Below are positions 35,301 through 43,700 of a stretch of 64,000 nt of DNA, piece after piece. The notes beneath the pieces were generated by a model. That model saw only the letters and a program-made list of their open reading frames with translations. It did no database searches and was not told where the DNA came from. Positions within the stretch are counted from its first letter, which is position 1. Each line of letters starts with the position of its first letter. The DNA is from Rhododendron vialii (taxonomy: Eukaryota; Streptophyta; Magnoliopsida; Ericales; Ericaceae). A program made the translations under genes and the position numbers. The stretch is taken from assembly GCF_030253575.1 (NCBI RefSeq), contig NC_080561.1, positions 37,371,564-37,435,563 on the forward strand, written 5' to 3'.

Positions 35301-38040
35301 GACTTTTGTTCTGAAAAGAAGCAACTAAGAGGTTCTTTTTGCATGCATCCTTAGGAAATGATTGGCAAGGAGGGAAGTTGCACTTCAAGAATATTAAATG
35401 AACCTGTTGGTTTAGACATGAAAATGATATTTCATGGTTAGTTAACTTATGACTTTATCATTGCCACATAAAAGTCTGTTAACTGAAAGGCCACAATATT
35501 CGTTGGTGCCCCCCAAAAGAAAGAACAAAAGCTACCAAAGCTCTATGATGTATGTGGGTGGCAATGAACCGCAGATACTCCATTAAAGCCCCCACACGGT
35601 GGGACACATATGAGAGATATGGCTGAAAGTATTCATCATTTCTTAGAAAAAAACATTCAATTTTGGATACAGCATAGATATGGCAGAAAAGTGTCCATCA
35701 ATCTTATACCGTTGGTCGAAATCGCTTTCCTTCCACCCCCAGTTTGAAGAAGTACTCGGCAGCTGAGGCAAGCTTTGGGACCTGCATGCATCAGACCCAA
35801 GGATTATCCCAAAAGGTTACATCTCCATTCTTTTCATTGATACATGATCCAGAAACAGGGGAAGCGAGGAATGGGTACCTCGGCAACTACCATTGAGCGC
35901 AACCTATTAGCAAGGATGGATAGTTCATGTTCAACAAGCAAAAATGGGTCCAATTGATCCTGAAAGGAAAGAAAGGGAGGGATGAAAAGAAGAAAGAAAA
36001 AGAACATGAGAAAAGGTTGGCAACAAAAAATGTGGGATGATTTACTACAAGAATGACAAGCTACACCAAACCTGCACTACAGAGCTGCTCCAGTGATGAA
36101 TTTGCCGCCCAATGGCATGAAAACCACATGAACCCCAATAATAGGTTTCTCTGCATCCACCATCCTACTAATCACCAGAAACAAAAACATTAAAGTAGAA
36201 ACGATCCCGCACTGGTTTCCAGAATACTGTACTCTTAAAAACAACAATGACACAGCTGAAATAACAGCATGAACATCATAGTTTCTGGATAAATATCATC
36301 GATATTTTAGAGAGCAAAGCGACTTCTTACAAAACACCACAAGTAAGCACAAAATAGCATTCCGAAGGGAGGGGGAGCAGCACTATCCACAGCTCACATT
36401 CTTGCATAAATTTCGTGTAAATGCACAAGCGGTTGCTTGGATGCAGTCAACAATTATGGACACGGGCTTCAATCGAGAGAGAGAGAGAGACCAGAAGCGT
36501 AGATCGATGTTCTTTCTATCGGTAGCAGTCCATACATTGTATGTATGCCATGATACACTTTCAACCATAAACCTTTGAAGTAAAAAGTATTTACACCTGA
36601 ATAAAATTAATTTAATTAAAATTTCCAAATGTAACGCCGCTGTGTCCCCACATGTGTCCCCCGTGTCTCAACCATGTCCCTGCCATGTCCGACTTTAAAA
36701 ATCAATTAAATTCAATGGACATGCCATACGGCATGCGCCGTACCTATTTGGGCGTGTCCCTGGAGTGTCCGACACGGGTACGGCGACCTCCTAGGGTTGT
36801 TAGTACTTCATAGCTCACCATCAATACAAGATAAAAAAGAAGGAAAAAACCCATGCCTTCTACACATTCCTAAAACTGATAAATAAATATATATTATTTA
36901 TAAAAAAAAACATTCCCTTCTACTCTTTCTTAAATCACCATATGAGACATTTGAGGAGATTTCTTCAAAGCTCTTCCTAGCCACTTGCAAGTAGCCTTAT
37001 TTTAAACCACAAGAGAATAGACCAAGGATAAAACCAAGCCAAACTCAGCGGCTCAGGCTTGTCCCAATCAGAGGATGTTGTCTCCATAAATCCTTATTTG
37101 CATTCCGCAGTGTCCGTTACAAATAATCCTATCAATCTTCTTATGGTTACATCCAATCTTATATGGACTCTTCAATCCTCCCTATATTGCTTGTGCCACT
37201 AGTGGTGACAATACTCGTGCCCAAACTATACACCTGGGTACCTTCATCTTTACCAACACTTGAAGGAAATTTATTACATTTGATTGGAAAGGTGAACTTC
37301 TAGTCTCCTTACCAGAAGGCAATTAAAAGCCCACCCCAAATAACTAAAACAACTGGTAGTTAGCTAAAGTTAGGACAAGATTGACATCTTATGGCAAAAC
37401 AGTAGCTTATAAAATCTTATATACTTCAATGTCCATGAAATGAAATATCCACTAACCAAGCGGATGTCACCGACTTCTGGATGCAGTTATTTTGTACGTA
37501 CAAGGTTTTAGGGAGATTTCACGCCAAGACACACTTGCAACCAAGTAACACAGGTTACCTGTATTGGTCTTAAATAACCATAGCTTGTTTTCCCTCAATT
37601 TGTCCTCAATTATCACAACTCGTGCCGTTTCACTAAATTGAATGCCCCAAAAACGCATTGGCAAATGTAATGGTAAAGATTCAGTAGTTAGCTCTTCAAA
37701 ATATGTGGATACATATTTTTTGGTGTTACAACAATTTTGATCAATTGGCATAATTTAAATTCTTAATAAACAGATTAAGTTATAACACGTCCTTATATTA
37801 CCTTTCTCCATTCTTCCTCAGTTTTCTAAGCAGCCTAAACAAATAGCAGCACACATAAAAAAATTCCAGAAAAATCTGCAAAAGTGCGAGTGGTTATGTT
37901 ACCTTTCGAGTAGAGTCCAATAGAGAGTGCAAGTGACCAGATGGGACCATTTGTTGATACTTGCTTCCAAATGAGAAGAGCCATCGACTGCGGTTCAAGC
38001 TGGTTCTCGAAAACCGAGACAATCCCCTAGAAACTAACAT
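20301..38040 (-). CDS. SPS3: Solanesyl/geranyl diphosphate synthase (SPS3-type trans-prenyltransferase), twelve exons
   Basis: Exons on the minus strand: 38040-37903, 36164-36072, 35959-35879, 35781-35710, 34783-34655, 27686-27600, 27294-27223, 25902-25799, 23538-23406, 23120-23031, 21209-21111 and 20480-20301 (stop TAG). Phases join cleanly, giving about 425 residues (Arabidopsis SPS3 is 422). Both aspartate-rich motifs are present: DDVLDD in exon 6 and DDILD in exon 10. Other hallmarks are GKRFRPT (exon 4), AGDFLLSRAC (exon 7) and TYYKTASLI (exon 9). Family role: condensation of isopentenyl diphosphate onto allylic diphosphates to build the long side chain of ubiquinone. The Arg/Ser-rich start (MLVSRGLSRFSRTSLNRSRW) suits mitochondrial import. 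Exon 8 needs a shifted acceptor (see Findings). Intron 5 (7 kb) and intron 7-8 DNA carry retroelements. The product is well supported; the chain length made and the exact organelle are inferred. Confidence 0.9.
21540..21990. repeat. CAC/CCA/ATC-rich simple-sequence block in intron 10
   Basis: About 450 bases of imperfect trinucleotide repeats (caccac, catcac, ccacca) lie in the intron between exons 11 and 10 of the prenyl synthase gene. His/Pro/Ser/Thr-rich ORFs in all plus frames come from the repeat and are not genes. Confidence 0.9.
22811..23024. repeat. 107-bp tandem duplication beside exon 10
   Basis: The unit starting atggaaaacttct at 22811 recurs at 22918 with few differences. Both copies run through cgtataatacc, catgcatttttccag and gcagcaatcacgc. 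The second copy ends seven bases from the splice donor of exon 10 (23031). Confidence 0.9.
23763..23914. repeat. 76-bp tandem duplication in intron 8
   Basis: tctattgcactcatttatat and the following 56 bases occur at 23763 and 23839, nearly identical. Confidence 0.9.
24540..25545 (+). mobile_element. Decayed Ty1/copia fragment: RT end, RNase H and probable 3' LTR
   Basis: It lies antisense in intron 8 of the prenyl synthase gene. Frames broken by stops and shifts still show the copia polyprotein end: a VHINQFVSAPCSTHW-like segment (about 24720-24790), the RNase H motif SYVDADWAGD (about 24870), LISWKSKKQSIIARSTGS (about 24950), then TKHIEIDSFVHDHL (about 25100-25140). The following 25296-25540 has LTR character (a tgtattttg start and a tatatatt TATA-like word) and is split by a LINE stub. 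No gag, integrase or left LTR is present. It is dead. Confidence 0.75.
25313..25383 (+). mobile_element. 71-bp LINE 3'-end stub with 19-bp target duplication
   Basis: The insert matches the last part of the larger LINE in this window (30553-30625), sharing ggattcatgtagccgac-like and tgattgggaca words. It is flanked by the exact 19-bp repeat aatgtattttgcctttttt (25294-25312 and 25384-25402). This is a severely 5'-truncated target-primed insertion. No poly(A) tail precedes the right repeat. Confidence 0.88.
26054..26751. mobile_element. Probable hAT-type non-autonomous element in intron 7
   Basis: The left end is cgtagttttaaaaaccgg. The right end, read inward, is catagtttaaatagaag, a degraded terminal inverted repeat. 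Flanks cataggac (26046-26053) and tgtaggac (26752-26759) match at 6 of 8 positions, consistent with an old 8-bp duplication. The interior has repeated gtagcgg and ggaccggtt words and a C/G-run at about 26590-26610. The element lies between exons 7 and 8. Confidence 0.6.
27830..30646 (+). mobile_element. Rearranged, dead LINE (endonuclease plus reverse transcriptase) in intron 5
   Basis: 28236-30646 reads plus: endonuclease C-terminal motifs (NIISAYAPQVGLD, GGDFNGHVG), then reverse transcriptase (MVFIDLEKTYDRV, FADNTVLLDD, FRYLGSIISKDGG, RPVILYGTECW) and a poly(A) tail at 30633-30646. 28023-28250 encodes the endonuclease N-terminal part (TTWNIGTLMGK, DCLQETKWVG) on the minus strand, so this segment is inverted. 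27830-28010 may be the LINE 5' leader in plus orientation. Several stops and shifts break the frame, and the catalytic YADD box is FADN. It lies antisense to the host gene between exons 5 and 6. Confidence 0.85.
30647..34560. other. Remainder of intron 5, no gene seen
   Basis: AT-rich intron sequence. 31970-32500 contains degraded gtgtcc/cacgac words like those at 36640-36800, probably an old hAT-type element. 32860-33310 is a foldback relic. The plus ORFs at 31546, 33531, 33922 and 34264 show no recognisable domain. Confidence 0.45.
32860..33310. mobile_element. Degraded foldback MITE of the ttcgtctcgacgag family
   Basis: The left part (ttattttggcttatgttagt) and the right part (ctaacaaaagtcc...aaaataagccaaaata) are inverted relatives. 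Internal gagaggaattag and atctcgtcaagac words resemble the 612-1091 element. Confidence 0.5.
34563..34597. repeat. (GGT)n microsatellite
   Basis: About ten GGT repeats end in a G-run, 60 bases beyond the donor end of exon 5 of the prenyl synthase gene. Confidence 0.95.
36640..36800. mobile_element. Relic rich in gtgtcc/ccgacacg words
   Basis: The sequence between ccgctgtgtccccac and ccgacacgggtacggcg, in intron 1 of the prenyl synthase gene, resembles common plant hAT MITE interiors. The termini are not resolved. Confidence 0.35.
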
Positions 38041-38298
38041 CTCCTAGTCCTAGAGAAAGCGAATGTGGCGCTTCACTGTCGCAGAGAAAGAGCGAGAGTC
38101 AGAGGGAGAGAGTCACGGAGAGAGAGAGACTCACCGGTGGTACACTGACGGTGAGTTCGCGGTGATTTTACATCACTGTCGCAGAGAGAAGACCTGTGAG
38201 TGAAGTCGCGGTTTGACTTGGGAGAGAAGTGGAATGAGATGCGATTAGGGTTTGTGTTTTGAAGTGAGAGCCCTGCTTGATAAAAATGAATTACGATG
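38041..38298 (-). promoter_or_regulatory. Prenyl synthase 5' leader and proximal promoter
   Basis: About 260 bases lie between the start codon and a foldback MITE. They include GA-rich tracts (38085-38130) typical of plant 5' leaders. No convincing TATA box is seen. A short repeat, catcactgtcgcagagag, occurs near 38172 and in a related form near 38073. Confidence 0.4.
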
Positions 38299-38484
38299 CT
38301 TTAGAATAATATGATCAGAATAAACAAGATATTTTTATCAATTCAAACGGAGTGAAAATTTGAGCACTTAATTTTTTGAGACCGTTTATATATTAAAAAA
38401 TATGGTTAAAAAATTAAGTACTCCAATTTTAATCCGTTTCAACGGGTGTGAAGATCTTATTATTCTGATCATATTATTTTAAAG
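38299..38484. mobile_element. Foldback MITE, arms about 85 bp
   Basis: The left arm (ctttagaataatatgatcag...) is the reverse complement of the right arm (...ctgatcatattattttaaag) with a loop of roughly 20 bases near 38385-38400. It lies about 260 bp upstream of the prenyl synthase start codon. Confidence 0.8.
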
Positions 38485-38607
38485 AGACATAATCAAATTT
38501 TGTCTCTATGGCTCTCATAATCACGTTTCTGCTCCATAGGATTGCAAATTGAAGGTAAGATTTTTTTTTTTTAACCAAAACGTTGCCCTTTTTAGTCCCC
38601 GGGTCCT

Positions 38608-38767
38608 TGAAAACCGAAGGCAAAGTGGAGATTATCCAAAAGGCAGAGGGTATAGTTGTCTTTTTAGCATGGCTGGATTCCAAAATGGGAAACCGAAGGC
38701 AAAGTGGAGATTATCCAAAAGGCAGAGGGTATAGTTGTCTTTTTAGCATGGCTGGATTCCAAAATGG
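38608..38767. repeat. 79-bp tandem duplication
   Basis: The unit carrying ccgaaggcaaagtggag and ttgtctttttagcatggc occurs twice (ccgaagg at 38614 and 38693), almost identical. The plus ORFs covering it repeat accordingly and are not genes. Confidence 0.92.
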
Positions 38768-40169
38768 GAAAATGGGAATTGGAAAAGCTCCTATTATCAG
38801 ATTCTGCCTTTTATTTTAGAAACAAGAAATCGGAAAATCTATTTTACCAGAAACTCATTTTCTCCTTTCCTGCCAAACACCCAAAACCCAAAAATGAGAA
38901 TTTGAAAATGTAAAAAATGGTCATCCAAACACCCCCGTCTCGTAGAGAGGATTATGTTATTTCCAATGGGGTGGTAGAAGCAGTTGAAGAGCTTCCTAGG
39001 TGAAACTCAGAAGATGGAAGTTACAGTCCCAGCAATATAGAGTCTTTTATGCCATCCTTAAGATGAGAAAACAGAGAGTTAGTTAGGAGATCAGAGAGAG
39101 AAATTAAGAAAAAAAAAAAGCATTTTGCGGTGATTGAAACTAAGTTTGATCTATTAAAAAAAAAAATTAAGTTTGATAAATTGAACCATAGAAATAAGAA
39201 GGGCCCTTATTCCTCAATGTTTTTTAAGGAAGCCAGCAAAAAATTGGATGTAGGTTATACTTTGGGTATTGAGCAAGAAGTTGGATGTAGGTTCTATTTT
39301 GGGTATTGAAGTTAAAGGATGGAAGAATTATAATCTGAAGAAATTTGTGGAAATGCAAAAGAAAGAATTAAAAGAAATGATCCATGGTCCAGATGATTTT
39401 GAGAAAGAGGATAATGAGTGAATAAGTGTAGAAATGCAAGTTTAATGCAAGACAATGCAAATTGAATGCAAAAAAGTTAGATTTTCAATGAATGTTGTGA
39501 ATCTACGAATGCATGCTTACAAACTTCTATGCATATTCCATGAATATTGAAACATTTTTGGCACATCAACCGTCGCTGAAAAGGGCGATCAATTTGTAAT
39601 AATTGTTATGTTAGTTGGAAAATTCAGAGAAGATGAGAGAAAATTTCAAGTTATTGACCCCATTGTTTTAGAAATTTGGCTTCGCGCCTACTGTCAGGTA
39701 GATTGAAACAATTTAAAATTCGGCTTAAACAATTTTGTCAGGAAAATGTTTTTGCAGTCTATTTTTTTATAAAACCACTTTGAAATCTGTCTTTCAATAC
39801 TTATGTGGCGCGTTATATAAAATATTGAAAGATGTTACTTCTGTTCCAAATTGTTTGTTTTTTGCCAAAAAAAAAAAGTGTGATTTTTGAATGATAAAAT
39901 GAAAGTCATGAATATTAAGAAAATTCAAATACTTCCTCCGTCCCTGTTATTTAATTTATTTTGGGAGTCTGTGCTACTTTTCAAATCGATTATATATTGC
40001 AATCTATAAAATTTTAAGTGATTTTGAAACTATCTCTTAAAAGAGCTCATTAAAATCTATCAAATAAGATTCATATTACATATAAATAATATTACAAATT
40101 AAAAATTCTAATTAAGTTTTTATCCAATTAAAATTGAAGGAAGAACAAAAGAATGAGCACGGTAAGAGT
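38768..40169. other. Divergent intergenic region
   Basis: AT-rich, with a short direct repeat (ggatgtaggtt...tgggtattga, about 39247 and 39283). No coding or RNA signal is recognised. Confidence 0.4.
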
Positions 40170-40423
40170 ACTAAGGCTTCATTCCGCAACTCGATTTAAG
40201 TACTTATTTTTTAAGAAAGCAATTTCAAGCTAAAAAATAATGTGTTTATACAAATAATTTTCCTACCAATATAGATCTTGTTTGATAGGTCCCATTAAGA
40301 TCTTTTATATGATGCAAAAAAATTAAAAAATTATTTTTTAATTTTTATTTACATTACTTTTAAATTTAAAAATATAAAATAAGCTGTTTATTTTTTAAAA
40401 AGATTTCTGAAACGGGACCTAAG
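40170..40423. mobile_element. MITE in the HSP70 promoter
   Basis: The left end aaggcttcattccg and the right end, read inward, ccttaggtcccgtttc, are degraded inverted repeats. Both are followed by aagtacttatttttt-like words. A related element lies at 48948-49081. The right end is about 115 bp upstream of the heat-shock element. Confidence 0.55.
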
Positions 40424-40523
40424 GCCACGATGTCAAAAGAATCCACTATAGCAGTAACAGGCTGTAAAGTCAAAGAATCTAAGGCCGTTGATTCCTTTGA
40501 ACGGATCGTAAGGCCACGATGAA

Positions 40524-40590
40524 GCCAATAGTGTTTCCGAACATTCTAGAACACACACACCCCAAACGCTGAGTACTCCTATTAATACGC
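40524..40590 (+). promoter_or_regulatory. HSP70 core promoter: CCAAT, heat-shock element, TATA-like
   Basis: A perfect three-unit heat-shock element, GAAcaTTCtaGAA, occupies 40539-40551, with an extra TTC directly upstream. A ccaat box lies at 40525-40529 and a TATA-like tattaata at about 40580. A CT-rich leader (40640-40670) precedes the start codon at 40711. The spacing fits heat-shock factor control of this gene. Confidence 0.8.
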
Positions 40591-40710
40591 CAGAAAAAAT
40601 CCTTCGTCCTCCCTCCTAAAACCCTAGTCAAACTTCACGCCTCTCTCCCTCTCTCTCTCTCTCTCTCCTCATACAGTCGCCGACGCAACCGAGGAGAAGA
40701 AAGAGAAGCA

Positions 40711-43700
40711 ATGGCCGGGAAGGGAGAGGGACCAGCGATCGGTATAGATCTCGGCACCACCTACTCCTGCGTCGGGGTCTGGCAGCACGACCGCGTCGAG
40801 ATCATCGCCAACGACCAGGGCAACCGGACGACTCCGTCCTATGTCGCCTTCACCGACACTGAGCGATTGATTGGCGACGCCGCCAAGAATCAGGTCGCCA
40901 TGAACCCCATTAACACCGTCTTCGGTATTACTCTATCTCTCTCCTCTCTCCTCTCTCCTCTCTCTCTGTGATTTAATAATGTGCTTCGATCTAAACATAT
41001 GACGTTAAAGTGTATGCATGTATTTAGTTTTGTTTGAATTTTTTGGATCTGTTGGTGCCTCTTTGATACTACTGGATCTACTAGGTTGCGTTAGATTTGT
41101 TCTTTTGTACTGCTCATGTGCAAGTGAAAGCGATGTTGGCGACGTGTAGTAATCATGGCTTTACAATGATTTCAAGTGTGTTTTGTTTACTTTATGGTCG
41201 GTGGGCGTGTAGATCTATTTGGACTAGCCTTTTGACCTGTTTATTTTTTGTTTTTTAATTTTCAAATTTGTAAGTCTGTGGCTTAAAATACTTTTGGAAA
41301 CATGTAGACCCTTGAGCAAAACCTCTGGTAGTTACAGACAAATTATTCAATGCCCCTGAAGCAAGGTTAAGCACGAATCTGGACCACAAATTGGTCACTT
41401 GTGCGTAGATCCCACACTGATTTGTGATCCAAATTCGTGCTCAGGGTATTGAATATCCTCTCGTAGTTGCACAATTCTCGTACCATGTTTAGATCTGAAG
41501 GGTCAAACACGCCCATGTCACCTAACCAAAACAGAAGACAGAGAAACCTGCCCGAGTCTTTTTCAGTTTGACCTAATTAGAGCATCCCCAACCCACACTC
41601 CTTCAAAATTTTGAATCAAGTTTGCGTTTTATTGATCTACGTGGTATTTTGAAGATCTGTTATTATTTTTACATTTACTAGCAATCTAACCAGCTCATCA
41701 AAGTTTTACTTATTTAATTTATTTACTATTTTTCCGAACTAAAGTATATAAGGGTAAAAGGAGTTGGGGGCATTTAAGGCATTTGAAGAGTGAGTTTCAA
41801 GTTGGGTAGAGTAGACTGAAGAGTGATTACTTAGAGCATCTCGATGGAAGGTAGCAACACAAAAATCAGACTACATTTAAAGAGCCACATAAGCAAAACA
41901 CTTGAAAGAAAACTACACTATTTTGGTGTAGCTCTCTCTCTCTTTCTCCAACTTTGAAGAGAGAAATAGCCTATTCAAATTGCCACCTCACCAACTTTAA
42001 TACTTATTATTGGTGAATTGTTGATTTCTTTGGCAAAGTGGGTCCTTTAAAGTTAAAAATTTGAAGAGTCCTTGGAGTTCATAACTCTCCAACTTGCCAC
42101 ATGGGTCACCAAAGTACATATTTGATGTAAAATTTTGCTTATCCCTTGGAGATGCTCTTAGGTAGAAAAAAAATGATTTGGCTCTTCTAATTAGTTAAAG
42201 ATATAAGTTTGAACAGTGGGTTGGAGTTGCTCTTAGTTGAAGATGTGATATGAACCCTTTCATAGTGAATTATACAAAAAAATAAAATAAAATAAAAGTT
42301 TGATTCTAGTTGTAGAGGGATTATTTGATCTGGGGGTGTGCCTGTGGCATTGAATGGAGTATTTTCTAATGATGGCTGCCACAAATTTTCATGTTTTATG
42401 CCCTATCTATGCCCCCCATGATGGATAGAAAGCATCGTCAACTACAGCCAACAAAATAAACTTCGGACTATTATTTTGTTTTACTTATTTCCCCTTGGGT
42501 GAAAATAACTCCCCTAGTAATTTACAGACCTAGTGTTTTAAATGACGGAAGGCGCACCGAGGCGCAACGGTCCCCTGGGGCTTTAGCGCAAGGTGTGGCG
42601 CGCGCTTTATTGACGCAAGGCGCAAAAGTTTTTTTTTTTGCTTGGCAATGAGGCAAAATTTATTAGAACAAATTTTCAACACATATAAGCACGTCCATTT
42701 ACTGTAAAAAAAAAACAGGTCCTTTTCAGGCTTGTACAAAAAAAAATTCACAATTAAGATATGTAATTTTACTGTATTTGGGGTAGCATGTCCATTTACA
42801 TAATACATAATATATGTCTGGAAAAAAAAACAGGTCCTTTTCATTTAGTGTAATTTTATGCAAGAATCTTTAAATATTAAATGAAAGAGAGGCTGAGAGG
42901 GATCTTACATACTTCTACAAAAAAAAAAAATTCACAATTAAGCTATTATGAACGCGGGAGGGTCGATCAAAAAGGAGGAGGAGGAGCTGAAACGTATATA
43001 CAGTTAGAGGAGAAGAAGAAGAATGAGGAGGAGGAAGAAGAAGAAGAAGTCGTTGAAGAAGAAGTCGTCGAAGAAGAAGAAAAGAAGAAGAAGAAGAGAC
43101 GTGAGAGGAGGAGGAGGTCACCCGGAAGAGAAGAAGTTGTCGATCGAAAAGGAGAGGAGCTGCTGCTTGTAGTCGATCGAAGCTGCTGTCGCGCTGAATT
43201 TGCTGATCGATTAGGGCTGGGATGACTTAAAAGAAAAATTATTCAGTGCATCGCAACCTTTTATGTATGGGTGAGATCGATTTTTGGCTCATATGTACAG
43301 GTGAGATCGTTTTTTGGGCTCACGACGAAAAGCCTTCGCCTCAGTGCCATGCGCCTTGGCGTGCGCTTCAGCGCTTTATCTGCGCTTTTGGGTTCTGCGC
43401 CATAGCCCATCCCTTCGAAGCGCAGGCCTTGCGCTTTGCGCCATGGCGCAAAGCACGCGCCTTTTAAAACACTGTACAGACCAGTGTTTATTGATCAGTA
43501 TTTTAAATCTGCTTAAACCTTTCTTTAGTTTAAGCATTTATGTGTTACTTCGGTAATTATTCTACTGCTTGATTTGTTCAACTGCTTTTGTTAGTTTAAT
43601 TAACCTTTTGTTGAGCTGCTTTTAATAGTTGAGTTGCTTGGTTTGTATTCTCTCATGTTGATAAGGTTTGTTTAGTCATTGTTTATTAAGCATGGTACTA

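Noticed and set aside
42881..43225. Glu/Lys/Arg-rich ORF of 114 codons
   Set aside because: Low-complexity GAA repeat inside a non-autonomous hAT element.
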